Positions 19,846-32,235 of a stretch of 64,000 nucleotides of DNA are shown here, one piece after another. The stretch spans positions 1,178,001 through 1,242,000 of the forward strand of contig BSDZ01000025.1 in NCBI GenBank assembly GCA_030268105.1, read 5' to 3'. A program made the position numbers and the translations under genes. The first letter of the stretch is position 1; the number at the start of each line of letters is the position of its first letter. Below the pieces are notes generated by a model. It had not been told where the DNA came from. It saw only the letters and a program-made list of their open reading frames with translations, and ran no database searches. The stretch comes from Volvox africanus. Taxonomy: Eukaryota > Chlorophyta > Chlorophyceae > Chlamydomonadales > Volvocaceae.

Positions 19846-20399
19846 TGTTGTATGCTGGTTCGATCACCGGTTGCACTGAAATAGGCCGCAATGCATTCGA
19901 ACATTATGAAGCATAATACAATCATATTAGCATGATATACTCGAGTATATCTAGCTAATCAGGCATGTCGCATTATCATCTACGACATTGTGCTGTCGGT
20001 CAACATGTTTGACTCGAGGCCGATAATTAATGCGTGATCTATCCATTGGCATTTTATATCATGTAATAATACTTTAAATATTATTACCTCATTTACGTCA
20101 TAAACCATACGCGTATGCGAGAAGGCCATGATCGCGGTGGTTGGGTCGGCAACTGAATATCGATATTAGAACCTTTGCATATTACATGCATTGCATCCAT
20201 TAATATCACGGATGACACGATATTTAGAACATTACTACGAAGGTACTCACACTTGAGATCGGAATCCAGTGAGACCTGTACTGCGCATCGGTATCACGAC
20301 ATGATAGGTGCGAGGACGGCCGCCTAGAGACCGAAGTCGGCTCGACACTACCTTGGACTAAGTACCCGTGTACTTTACTCTATCTAATTTGCATACATG
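19846..20399 (+). repeat. Truncated 3' LTR of the + strand Gypsy-2 copy, unit 1
   Basis: About 554 bases of the LTR are present, matching the - strand LTRs up to the TCTAATT region, then the sequence is interrupted by the Gypsy-3 LTR at 20400. The last five bases, ACATG (20395-20399), would be the left target duplication of Gypsy-3. The remainder of this LTR is not found in the array. Confidence 0.85.
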
Positions 20400-20818
20400 T
20401 GTTGTATATGTTACCCACGAAGGGTGGTATCAAAAGATACCGGTTGTTGTGCCAGAGCCCGATTAAGTAGAGCCGCCGACTGGATCGTACTTGAGAGACC
20501 ATAAGGCGAACCAGGCGTGACCTTCAGAAGTCACCACTACAACCGGGGATTCAGTGAACCAGGAACCAGATGTTCCACCATTTACCATTCAGTCGGTAAA
20601 TGGCCCACTCCATACAGGTTATGGAGTAACTTCAGGTTCGGATGTTTCAGGAAGTCGGTTAGAATTGGTCGTCGACAGCCGAGACCAAATCCACAAATCG
20701 AATGCCAGATGGAAACATGAAACAGTTAATCTGATAATTAAATATATGATATTATAAAATAATGAACAGATAATTCTTATATCTTAATGATTTACCGAAA
20801 TGCATTAAGGATACAACA
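20400..20818 (-). repeat. 3' LTR of Gypsy-3, unit 1 (419 bases)
   Basis: On the - strand it runs from TGTTGTAT (20818) to ATACAACA (20400), an 8-base terminal inverted repeat, about half the length of the Gypsy-1 and Gypsy-2 LTRs. It is preceded on the - strand by a purine tract and the chromodomain end of Gypsy-3 pol, which identifies it as a 3' LTR inserted in the Gypsy-2 LTR. No coding sequence is credible within it. Confidence 0.88.
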
Positions 20819-20834
20819 ATTGTTCCCCCTCTGG
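20819..20834 (-). promoter_or_regulatory. Polypurine tract of Gypsy-3
   Basis: The - strand reads CAGAGGGGGAACAAT before the LTR start. It is shorter and less pure than the Gypsy-1 and Gypsy-2 tracts. Confidence 0.75.
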
Positions 20835-20887
20835 ATGCAGCGTCCCGATGCATGAAAAGAGAGCAGACAGGTTGAGGTAGGACAGCG

Positions 20888-21423
20888 TCAGAGAGGTCCG
20901 TCCTTAGACTGTGCCCGCAGCCTAGCTTCATCAAGCAGGGGTTTCATGTCAGGGGTGAAGTTACGTGCAGGTTCCCAGCTATTGTGCTCAGATGAATACC
21001 CAGACCATTTAACCAGGTACTCATGTACATTGTGCTTACACCTAACCTTGCCAACACGTCGTGCATGGTAATCTAGGATACGTTCGACAGCATACAGGGT
21101 CTGCTTACCCGATAACCAGGTAGAGGGATTAGCTTCCGTAACAGGAGGGATGCTATCATTAGCCTCAGGCAGAGTACCCCGATATGGACAGGAGAGATAC
21201 ATGAAATGTGGGATGAATGCGTAGGTCAGATGGGAGTTGTAACTCTACAGCCACCGACCCTACCATGCGTACGACAGGATAAGGCCCCTCAAAGTGCGGT
21301 AATAACTTGTGAGACCCATCAGCCAGGGAACGAAGGTTTTTTGTGCTCAACATAACCAGCTGGCCCTTAGTGAACGTGACGTCCTTTTTGGACTTGTTAT
21401 AATAGTCCATAGCCCGTTGCTGT
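20888..21423 (-). pseudogene. Gypsy-3 pol 3' end with chromodomain, unit 1 (5' part missing)
   Basis: Read on the - strand it starts at QQRAMDYYNKSK, the integrase C-terminal region, then has the GPY module (PHFEGPYPVV), HPTFHVSLL, and a chromodomain (YAVERILDY ... EYLVKWSGYSSEHNSWEP) ending at a stop at 20890-20888. It is clearly related to Gypsy-1 and Gypsy-2 but distinct from both. The upstream part of Gypsy-3 is lost at the tandem junction at 21423/21424. In unit 1 only, a 2-base deletion at about 21189 breaks the frame between the GPY module and the chromodomain. Confidence 0.9.
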
Positions 21424-21435
21424 GGATAGCTCCAC
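21411..21435. other. Tandem junction 1 (Gypsy-3 pol to Gypsy-2 pol)
   Basis: On the + strand, CCCGTTGCTGT of Gypsy-3 meets GGATAGCTCCACAG of Gypsy-2 at about 21423/21424. The Gypsy-2 side is the VAVEL codons after the GPY module, while the Gypsy-3 side is the QQR codons about 185 bases upstream of that module, so the fusion is not at equivalent positions. This junction has two extra bases (TG) compared with junctions 2-4, as if a CA repeat unit was later lost. Almost no homology is shared at the breakpoint. Confidence 0.88.
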
Positions 21436-24400
21436 AGCTACATTCCCTACCATGCAAACAACGGGATATGGACCAATCCAGCGAGGTAACAATTTGTGGG
21501 AACCGTCGGCGAGCGAACGCAAGTTCTTAGTGCTCAATAATACCATTTGTCCCACCGAAAATGTTACGTCTCGCTTGGATTTATTATAATAGTCCGTCGT
21601 CCGTTGTTGTGCCGCGTCCAAGCATGCATTCGTGTCTGTCATGCAGGATAGGAACGACTTGGCAAAGGTTTTAGCCGCAGGAATTTTTATCTCCAACTCT
21701 CGCCACACGGGTAGCGCAGGATGGAATCCATAATTCAGAAAGAAAGGGCTTTGACCTGTTGAGTGGTTAACAGCGTTGTTAAGTGCGAATTCTGCCGAAG
21801 TCAGGAATGTATCCCAAACAGAGGGTGTGCGTCCCACAAAATTCCTCAACATGTCACCCAGCGTGCGATTTGTGCGTTCGGTTTGCCCATCGGATTGTGG
21901 ATGATATGCTGTGCTCAAATGAACGCGCATACTGACGAGTTGACAAAGCGCTTCCCAAAACTTAGACATGAATTGACCGCCGCGATCGGATATCACATTT
22001 TTAGGAACTCCATGCAATCGTACCACGTTATCGAAAAATAATCGTGCTGTTTGCTCAGCGGTGCAAGACGAGGTGCAGGGGGCTAAGTGAACCATTTTGG
22101 TCAATCAATCGACCACAACGAACACCGAGTCGTATCCCCCCTCAGTTTTGGGCAGCGCGACTACGAAGTCCATTGAAACACTTTCCCAAGGGGCATCTGG
22201 TATAGGTAAAGGTTGTAATAAACCCTGGCCCTTACCGGATAGTGCTTTATTGCGGTGACATAAACTGCACCTTTGCACGAAGTTTTCCGCATCCTTCACC
22301 ACGCGCGGCCACCAGAACGAGCGTCGTATGAGCTCTGCCAGACGCGTACTTCCAGGATGTCCTGCTAACGGGTCCTCGTGGAACCGTGCAAAAATATCGT
22401 AGCGCAAAGCGTCGTCGTTCGGCACGACAATTTGTGTGGTCGAACCATCTTTCTGTAGCCACAAATCGTTGCGCTTGTGCAAATGTTCCACATTACTTGG
22501 TGAAGCAAACCATGGATCGGCCTGATATGCCATCTTAAGTCGTTGCGCGACATCCGCTGCTATCGGCACCTCCTGACTGCGCGAACGAGTAACTGGTGCT
22601 GCCAGAATCGCAGCATGCAATGATGGATGTCGACTGAGGGCGTCAGCAATATTAATTCTGCCGGCGATATACTCCCACGTACAGTCAAAACGAGATAGAT
22701 ATTCCATCCACCGGGCTTGTCGTCGGTTAAGCGTGGGGACACTCTGCAAGAATGTCAGCGGTTTGTGGTCAGTCTTCAGCGTAAAAGGGCGGCCTTCGAG
22801 GTAACAGCGCCACTCCTTCAAAGCATGTAGAGCTGCCAACAGCTCCTGCTCTCTGGTTGTATATCGGGTCTCCGCACCGGAGAACTTCTTACTCGTGAAG
22901 GCGATCGGTCGTCCTTCCTGCAACAATACAGCGCCGCTTCCATGCAAGGAAGCATCCGATACAACTTCAACACGGAATGGCAACGAGTGATCAGGGAAAG
23001 AGAGGGTAACGTCGTCGGCGACGATTTGCTTGAGCTCTTCGAATGCCCGCTGACACGAGGGTGTCCAGGCTTCGAGGGAAGCGAAACCTCCTTTCTTCGT
23101 CAAATTCGTAAGCGGGGCTGCAATAATGGAGTATTTGTTAATAAACTTACGGAAGTAGTTGGTCAAACCCAAGAACTGGCGTAGTTTGGTGAGGTTCTGT
23201 GGCGCGGGCCACTCGCGAACCACAGCTACTTTCCGTGGATCCATCCTTATTCCAGTGGCCGACACGATGTGGCCCAAATACTCCACTTGAGGCTGCTCCC
23301 AAAAACACTTGGCGCGTTTAGCAAACAATTGCTCCCGCTTCATCACCTCAAGCACGAGCTTGAGATGCTTCAGGTGCTCCTCGCGCGTCTTGGAATATAT
23401 TAAAATATCATCCAAATAACAAACGACGAACCTGTCAATATACGGTCTGAACATGCGATCCATCACTGCTTGAAATGTGGCGGGCGCATTAGTAAGTCCA
23501 AACGACAAGACCGTGTACTCGAAGTGACCAAAGTCCGGAAAGCGGTTTTAAGAATATCAGAGGCAGCAATGCGTATCTGATTATACCCTTGTTGAAGGTC
23601 AATCGAGGAAAAATAAGCTGAGCCCTTCAGCTTACCGAGCAGGTCATCGACGTGCGGCAAAGGGTAGCGATTTTTAATTGTGGTCGCATTCAAGCCCCGA
23701 TAATCAATGCACGTCCGCAACGTCCCATCCTTCTTACCGACAAACAATATCGGCGCAGAATATGGCGATGTGCTGGGCCGAATCATACCCTTTGCGAGCA
23801 GATCCCCCACTTGCCGCTTCACTTCATCTAGCTCCAACGGGCTTAACCTGTACATAGGTCGTGAAACAGGTTGTGCTCTGGGCACAAGAGGGATCGTATG
23901 GTCAACAGGTCGCATAGGTGGGAGCCCTGGGATGTCGCCAAAGACATCAGCATATTTATGCAGGAGGGCTTCGACCTCAAGATCCTTCATGGTGGACTGC
24001 GCGGTGGTAGCATTCGATTGCACCCGTGGCCTCACAAGCAACACATGGGCGCCTTTCCATATCATCCGATTGGTTTCTTTGAGCCCAATTAGCTTGGGTT
24101 CTTGATTTCCGCTGACGATCGCCGCCAAAGCGGAATTAACCTCAGGCTCCACAACAGTTCCGCCCTCCTCTGGTGTGACATCTTGGTACGACAGGAAAGG
24201 TACCTTAGTCGATAGGTTCCCTTTGCACAAACTAAGTGTGGTGGACTCCATATCGATGTGCGCGCGGTACTGTCGTAATGTTGCGGCACCCAAAATGTAT
24301 TGTGCCGTCTCCAAGAGACCTTGTAGCACATACGGCTGGGCCCTAACACGCAGAGGGCCTATCGATAGGCTCAGGGTGATCCTGCCCACGATGGGATGCT

Positions 24401-25142
24401 TACCTCCATCAGCGAGGGTAACCTGTGCACAATCAGACGACTGAGGGGTCAACCCCAAAGCATTCACCTCCTTTGCCGAGATGAAGTGGTCGCTGGCGCC
24501 AGTATCCACGAGCGCCTTCATCAGTCGACCTCCGAGGCCGATTTCAATAATAGGGACACGATTCCCTGTCGGAGTCGACTCCGTGGAAAGCAAAAGTGAT
24601 CCTATAGCAGGTTCGAACCTGGTAGGACTTAAAAGAGGGGCCTCAAACCAAACTTCAACAGTATAAGATAGCTTAGGCAGTACCGTTGGTTTACCCGTCA
24701 CATCTACACCATTAAACAAAGCGGTGCCCAACTCGAATCGGAGGACACATTGCATACCCTCCAACAGAGACGCCACTTTACGTTGGCTAAAAGAGGGAAT
24801 CTATACGCAAGCCGCAGTGTCCGAATTTTGACGGCGGTACCTCTTATACCTGGTGAGCTGCTCGCACAGCTCACGGGAAGATGAAGGGATAAATAGCGTA
24901 ACGTGGCCGGCCAAGTCGAGGGAAGAAAGAGGGCAGCGTGGTGCAAATAAATTACACAACGGGTCAAAGTGGTTTAGTCCCGTGCGCCCGTCGAGCAAAA
25001 AACGTCGTCCGATAACGTGTTCTATTTGTCCAAAGACGGAAGGTAAAAGAGCCTTTACAGCCGGACGCAACGACGGCCAGCGGCCACGTTCACTTTCTTC
25101 AATCCCGGGAGAAGTCCCTTCCTCCACATCCCGGGCAACTTC
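21424..25142 (-). pseudogene. Gypsy-2 pol, - strand, unit 2, 3' end replaced by Gypsy-3
   Basis: It has the shared breaks: TAG 24803-24801, the 4-base RT deletion near 23532, and TGA 22107-22105. It lacks the unit-1 private 1-base and 21-base deletions, so one open stretch of 437 codons (24776-23463) covers protease to RT and another of 467 codons (23508-22105) covers RT to integrase. It ends at the VAVEL codons at junction 1. Unit 2 has Arg in EWRCYLEG and Arg in RRQARWM, whereas units 3-5 have Cys and Gln there. Confidence 0.92.
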
Positions 25143-26381
25143 CTAAGTCGTCTTAGGCACGAAAGGTGGTAATAGAGAGCAGTCGCGAGTAGGGTGCTCT
25201 CCCGCACACCTCAAGCAAAGATTAGCGAACTTTCGATGATCAAACTCCGACCGTCGGCATTCCCACTTTTGCATATAGGGATCCTCTGTCCGGGGCTTTT
25301 TGACGCTAGGAGCCGCGTTCTGCATTGCAGCTACAGACGGCGTGCTCCCCCTTCGCTATCCTTTCGCATGGCCCGAGCTCGGCCCAGCTCCCGCAGACCC
25401 ACGATTGCTTGGGCTTTGGCGTCCGCGATTATCATACCGTCTTTCCTTTCGAACCGTATTCATGGCCACCGTGGGGCGTTGACGATCGGAACCATGGTCC
25501 TTCGGTGTCGACTCCAAAGGTGGTTCCTGCGCTCGCATCGCGTGAATACAAGGATTAATTTGCTTAGCGTCCTTTCCAGCTAAATTCCGAACTTCTGCAC
25601 CTCTAGCAAAAGCTACTAAAGCATCATAAGATTGAAATGGAATTCCACTGAGATCAGTGGCACACCACCGCGCAAGGGATTCAGTGAGACCACGATGAAA
25701 CCAGAAGATACGATCCTCCTCAGGAAAGGTAACGATAGGAGTTCTCAATGCCTCGAAACAGGACTGATAAGCAGGAATGGTCTCGTGTGGACGCATATGG
25801 TACGTGCCTTGTGCCAGCATCTTACGAGCCTCATTGCTACACGAGCGAACTTCCGTAGCAAAGCGGGCGAGGAGAGCATCGATCAGGTTATCAAATGTGT
25901 ACTTGCCTCTAGCGGTGGTCCATTTGTCATACCAATCCTTTGCGGCACCCTCGAGGGTATTCCCAACGAACAGGCATTTAATAGAGTCGCATCCCCCGCC
26001 GTGCACCGCTTGCAGATATTGCCTAGCGTCGCAAACGTAAGCCCGTGTCCTATCCGTGACGCTATGCCCTGAATTCTTTGCCTTTTCGTCAGCGGAAATA
26101 TTGAGCTTAGGCACGGGGATAGTCAACTTCATTACCTCCGGTATTCCGAGGGGTTCTTGAACCGCGGGTGTTACCGGGGCCCGTTGTGCTCCAACTCCTT
26201 CACTAGTTGTAGCCACTGCCAACAGTGGTACAATTAAGTGTGAAGGGGTCTGAAGAACAATGGGATCAGACATAATACAAGTCCCGACGGTATCGGGATC
26301 AGCAAAAGCAGTTCTAGAGGCAAGACCGCCATCGGGCTGGCTGGCGGTGCCCAGATAGGAACTATCTTTGCGTCCCGACAT
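25143..26381 (-). pseudogene. Gypsy-2 gag, - strand, unit 2
   Basis: It has the same in-frame TAG (25358-25356) and terminal TAG (25145-25143) as unit 1. Its private residue is Ala in DALLARF where the other four units have Pro; Ala is also the residue in Gypsy-1 Gag, so unit 2 may keep the ancestral base. Confidence 0.91.
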
Positions 26382-26845
26382 AAGGCACGAACTTATACGG
26401 GTGAACAGGAATTTACTAAAAGATCTGTGAACAGGTAACGCAAGAGGAATTTTCGATTACTCGTGTACCGACAGAACTCCTGAGTAACTCGAGAAGGAAA
26501 GCGACGTAATCTGTAAGGCCGTCTCTTATCTCAGTAGTCTTCTGAATCAAGGCTTTAATCTGGTCCGAATTTAGGTATTGTCCGGCCAACACAGTGTTTA
26601 GTGTTGGCGTACGCTCAGCTGCGGCTCACAGTGCAAGCTCGCAACGAGAGTGCAGCAACTAGTTACCAACAGATATCTAGGATTACAAACCGGAAGCGGC
26701 GGCGTCCAGGACGGCGCGGCCAAGATCCTCAGCGAAGGTGTCTAAAGGGCTGCGGCGCGTGTCGTCGTCGCTCACCATCGCGAGAACCTACTTCCGATGA
26801 GGGACAATGAGACAGTCGTGAATTTACCCGTCTCGATACCAAGTT
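26382..26845 (-). other. Gypsy-2 leader and primer-binding site, unit 2
   Basis: Noncoding leader, with the TGGTATCGAGACGGG primer-binding site at 26841-26827. Nothing else is recognised. Confidence 0.65.
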
Positions 26846-27678
26846 TGTTGTATCCTTCCTTCTTCAATCATGCATTAGATCTGCACGTCTGGATGTTAGC
26901 TGAGTGCATACCGAGCTTACGAACAGCAAGGCGATTCAATGCGAGTAAAGTGACAGCGGAAGACTCAACAGCAAGGAAAGATTCAACTTACAATAGCCTT
27001 CGATTACAAATTGGTAGTCGGCCGTCAGACCCTGCGGGCAATGTTCATCATCCGGCTGAAGATGCTATGCTGGAATAGCTCAGGCCGAATATAAATGCAT
27101 GAAACTTATATATCCGAATTAGATTATGTTAAGTACACGAGTACTTAGTCCAAAGTAGCGTCGAGCCGACTTTGGTCTCTAGGCGGCCGTCCTCGCACCT
27201 ACCACGTCGTGATACCGATGCGCAGTACAGGTCTCACTGGATTCTGATCTCAAGTGTGAGTACCTTCATAGTACTGTTCTAAATAGCGTGTCATCCGTGA
27301 TATTGTTGAATGCAACGCATGCAATATGCAAAGGACCGAATATCCATATTCAGTTGCCGACCCAACCATCGCGATCGTCGCCTTCTTGCATACGCGTATG
27401 GTTTATGACGTAAATGACGTTAATGACGTAAATGAGGTAATAATATTTAAAGTATTATTACGTGATATAAATTGCCAATGGATAGATCGCGCATTAATTA
27501 TCAGCCTCAAGTCAAACATGTTGACCGACAGCACGATGTCGTAAATGATAATGCGACATGCCTGTTTAGCTAGATATATTCGAGTATATCATGCTAATAT
27601 GATTGTATTATGCTTCATAGTGTTCGAATGCATTGCGGCCTATTTCGGTGCAAACGGTGATCGAACTGGCGTACAACA
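26846..27678 (-). repeat. Gypsy-2 5' LTR, unit 2
   Basis: TGTTGTAT/ACAACA boundaries as in unit 1; the triple TGACGT block is at about 27406-27436. I found no difference from unit 1. Confidence 0.92.
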
Positions 27679-30598
27679 ACGGGTGCAATCGAATGCTACC
27701 ACCGCGCAGTCCACCATGAAGGATCTTGAGGTCGAAGCCCTCCTGCATAAATATGCTGATGTCTTTGGCGACATCCCAGGGCTCCCACCTATGCGACCTG
27801 TTGACCATACGATCCCTCTTGTGCCCAGAGCACAACCTGTTTCACGACCTATGTACAGGTTAAGCCCGTTGGAGCTAGATGAAGTGAAGCGGCAAGTGGG
27901 GGATCTGCTCGCAAAGGGTATGATTCGGCCCAGCACATCGCCATATTCTGCGCCGATATTGTTTGTCGGTAAGAAGGATGGGACGTTGCGGACGTGCATT
28001 GATTATCGGGGCTTGAATGCGACCACAATTAAAAATCGCTACCCTTTGCCGCACGTCGATGACCTGCTCGGTAAGCTGAAGGGCTCAGCTTATTTTTCCT
28101 CGATTGACCTTCAACAAGGGTATAATCAGATACGCATTGCTGCCTCTGATATTCTTAAAACCGCTTTCCGGACTTTGGTCACTTCGAGTACACGGTCTTG
28201 TTGTTTGGACTTACTAATGCGCCCGCCACATTTCAAGCAGTGATGGATCGCATGTTCAGACCGTATATTGACAGGTTCGTCGTTTGTTATTTGGATGATA
28301 TTTTAATATATTCCAAGACGCGCGAGGAGCACCTGAAGCATCTCAAGCTCGTGCTTGAGGTGATGAAGCGGGAGCAATTGTTTGCTAAACGCGCCAAGTG
28401 TTTTTGGGAGCAGCCTCAAGTGGAGTATTTGGGCCACATCGTGTCGGCCACTGGAATAAGGATGGATCCACGGAAAGTAGCTGTGGTTCGCGAGTGGCCC
28501 GCGCCACAGAACCTCACCAAACTACGTCAGTTCTTGGGTTTGACCAACTACTTCCGTAAGTTTATTAACAAATACTCCATTATTGCAGCCCCGCTTACGA
28601 ATTTGACGAAGAAAGGAGGTTTCGCTTCCCTCGAAGCCTGGACACCCTCGTGTCAGCGGGCATTCGAAGAGCTCAAGCAAATCGTCGCCGACGACGTTAC
28701 CCTCTCTTTCCCTGATCACTCGTTGCCATTCCGTGTTGAAGTTGTATCGGATGCTTCCTTGCATGGAAGCGGCGCTGTATTGTTGCAGGAAGGACGACCG
28801 ATCGCCTTCACGAGTAAGAAGTTCTCCGGTGCGGAGACCCGATATACAACCAGAGAGCAGGAGCTGTTGGCAGCTCTACATGCTTTGAAGGAGTGGCGCT
28901 GTTACCTCGAAGGCCGCCCTTTTACGCTGAAGACTGACCACAAACCGCTGACATTCTTGCAGAGTGTCCCCACGCTTAACCGACGACAAGCCCGGTGGAT
29001 GGAATATCTATCTCGTTTTGACTGTACGTGGGAGTATATCGCCGGCAGAATTAATATTGCTGACGCCCTCAGTCGACATCCATCATTGCATGCTGCGATT
29101 CTGGCAGCACCGGTTACTTGTTCGCGCAGTCAGGAGGTGCCGATAGCAGCGGATCTCGCGCAACGACTTAAGATGGCATATCAGGCCGATCCATGGTTTG
29201 CTTCACCAAGTAATGTGGAACATTTGCACAAGCGCAACGATTTGTGGCTACAGAAAGATGGTTCGACCACACAAATTGTCGTGCCGAACGACGACGCTTT
29301 GCGCTACGATATTTTTGCACGGTTCCACGAGGACCCGTTAGCAGGACATCCTGGAAGTACGCGTCTGGCAGAGCTCATACGACGCTCGTTCTGGTGGCCG
29401 CGCGTGGTGAAGGATGCGGAAAACTTCGTGCAAAGGTGCAGTTTATGTCACCGCAATAAAGCACTATCCGGTAAGGGCCAGGGTTTATTACAACCTTTAC
29501 CTATACCAGATGCCCCTTGGGAAAGTGTTTCAATGGACTTCGTAGTCGCGCTGCCCAAAACTGAGGGGGGATACGACTCGGTGTTCGTTGTGGTCGATTG
29601 ATTGACCAAAATGGTTCACTTAGCCCCCTGCACCTCGTCTTGCACCGCTGAGCAAACAGCACGATTATTTTTCGATAACGTGGTACGATTGCATGGAGTT
29701 CCTAAAAATGTGATATCCGATCGCGGCGGTCAATTCATGTCTAAGTTTTGGGAAGCGCTTTGTCAACTCGTCAGTATGCGCGTTCATTTGAGCACAGCAT
29801 ATCATCCACAATCCGATGGGCAAACCGAACGCACAAATCGCACGCTGGGTGACATGTTGAGGAATTTTGTGGGACGCACACCCTCTGTTTGGGATACATT
29901 CCTGACTTCGGCAGAATTCGCACTTAACAACGCTGTTAACCACTCAACAGGCCCTTTCTTTCTGAATTATGGATTCCATCCTGCGCTACCCGTGTGGCGA
30001 GAGTTGGAGATAAATATTCCTGCGGCTAAAACCTTTGCCAAGTCGTTCCTATCCCGCATGACAGACGCGAAGGCATGTTTGGACGCGGCACAACAACGGA
30101 CGACGGACTATTATAATAAATCCAAACAAGACGTAACATTTTCGGTGGGACAAATGGTATTATTGAGCACTAAGAACTTGCGTTCGCTCGCCGACGGTTC
30201 CCACAAATTGCTACCTCGCTGGATTGGTCCATATCCCGTTGTTTGCATGGTAGGGAATGTAGCTGTGGAGCTATCCCTACCCTCTGACATGAATATCCAT
30301 CCCACATTTCATATTTCACTCATCCGTCCTTATCACGGCACGGAGCCCATTACAAACAACACCGATACCCCTGCAGTAATGGACCCCGGTCCCAAGACCT
30401 GGATCGCAGGCAAGCAAAAAGTGTATGATGTGGAGCGATATAGGTCGACAACGATGAAAGCGGAAGGTGCACGAATATCTGGTCAAGTGGACTGGCTATT
30501 CTAGCGAGCATAATTCGTGGGAGCCGATGCGTAACTTCTCACCGGAAATGAAGCCCCTATTGGAGGAAGCTCGTCTACGTGCCACGCAGACCCAATGA
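27679..30598 (+). pseudogene. Gypsy-2 pol, + strand, unit 2
   Basis: Shared breaks: 4-base RT deletion at 28173/28174, TGA 29599-29601, 6-base integrase deletion, chromodomain frameshift. In its first 240 bases it carries the - strand arm alleles ([29 protein letters not shown]) in place of the unit-1 and unit-5 alleles, a sign of gene conversion from the inverted arm. It has Cys in APVTCSRS, as in units 3-5, and CGTCAG near 28530, as in unit 1. Confidence 0.92.
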
Positions 30599-30657
30599 TC
30601 TCTGCAGTCGATGCTGTCTGATGCAGCAAGGATGCTGCATACGGGAGGGGGGATAGT

Positions 30658-31211
30658 TGTTGTATGCTGGTTCGATCACCGGTTGCACTGAAATAGGCCG
30701 CAATGCATTCGAACATTATGAAGCATAATACAATCATATTAGCATGATATACTCGAGTATATCTAGCTAATCAGGCATGTCGCATTATCATCTACGACAT
30801 TGTGCTGTCGGTCAACATGTTTGACTCGAGGCCGATAATTAATGCGTGATCTATCCATTGGCATTTTATATCATGTAATAATACTTTAAATATTATTACC
30901 TCATTTACGTCATAAACCATACGCGTATGCGAGAAGGCCATGATCGCGGTGGTTGGGTCGGCAACTGAATATCGATATTAGAACCTTTGCATATTACATG
31001 CATTGCATCCATTAATATCACGGATGACACGATATTTAGAACATTACTACGAAGGTACTCACACTTGAGATCGGAATCCAGTGAGACCTGTACTGCGCAT
31101 CGGTATCACGACATGATAGGTGCGAGGACGGCCGCCTAGAGACCGAAGTCGGCTCGACACTACCTTGGACTAAGTACCCGTGTACTTTACTCTATCTAAT
31201 TTGCATACATG
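30658..31211 (+). repeat. Truncated Gypsy-2 3' LTR, unit 2
   Basis: Preceded by the polypurine tract at 30643-30657 and cut by Gypsy-3 at 31212, exactly as in unit 1. Confidence 0.85.
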
Positions 31212-31630
31212 TGTTGTATATGTTACCCACGAAGGGTGGTATCAAAAGATACCGGTTGTTGTGCCAGAGCCCGATTAAGTAGAGCCGCCGACTGGATCGT
31301 ACTTGAGAGACCATAAGGCGAACCAGGCGTGACCTTCAGAAGTCACCACTACAACCGGGGATTCAGTGAACCAGGAACCAGATGTTCCACCATTTACCAT
31401 TCAGTCGGTAAATGGCCCACTCCATACAGGTTATGGAGTAACTTCAGGTTCGGATGTTTCAGGAAGTCGGTTAGAATTGGTCGTCGACAGCCGAGACCAA
31501 ATCCACAAATCGAATGCCAGATGGAAACATGAAACAGTTAATCTGATAATTAAATATATGATATTATAAAATAATGAACAGATAATTCTTATATCTTAAT
31601 GATTTACCGAAATGCATTAAGGATACAACA
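31212..31630 (-). repeat. Gypsy-3 3' LTR, unit 2
   Basis: TGTTGTAT to ATACAACA, 419 bases, as in unit 1. Confidence 0.87.
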
Positions 31631-31699
31631 ATTGTTCCCCCTCTGGATGCAGCGTCCCGATGCATGAAAAGAGAGCAGACAGGTTGAGGTAGGACAGCG

Positions 31700-32235
31700 T
31701 CAGAGAGGTCCGTCCTTAGACTGTGCCCGCAGCCTAGCTTCATCAAGCAGGGGTTTCATGTCAGGGGTGAAGTTACGTGCAGGTTCCCAGCTATTGTGCT
31801 CAGATGAATACCCAGACCATTTAACCAGGTACTCATGTACATTGTGCTTACGCCTAACCTTGCCAACACGTCGTGCATGGTAATCTAGGATACGTTCGAC
31901 AGCATACAGGGTCTGCTTACCCGATAACCAGGTAGAGGGATTAGCTTCCGTAACAGGAGGGATGCTATCATTAGCCTCAGGCAGAGTACCCCGATATGGA
32001 CGTAGGAGAGATACATGAAATGTGGGATGAATGCGTAGGTCAGATGGGAGTTGTAACTCTACAGCCACCGACCCTACCATGCGTACGACAGGATAAGGCC
32101 CCTCAAAGTGCGGTAATAACTTGTGAGACCCATCAGCCAGGGAACGAAGGTTTTTTGTGCTCAACATAACCAGCTGGCCCTTAGTGAACGTGACGTCCTT
32201 TTTGGACTTGTTATAATAGTCCATAGCCCGTTGCT
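31700..32235 (-). pseudogene. Gypsy-3 pol 3' end with chromodomain, unit 2
   Basis: Here the frame from the integrase C-terminus through the chromodomain is unbroken. An ATG supplied by the Gypsy-2 side of the junction (32269) gives an open frame of 189 codons whose first 10 or so codons are Gypsy-2 sequence in a non-native frame, followed by Gypsy-3. It is a fusion by accident of the junction; expression is unknown. Confidence 0.88.
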
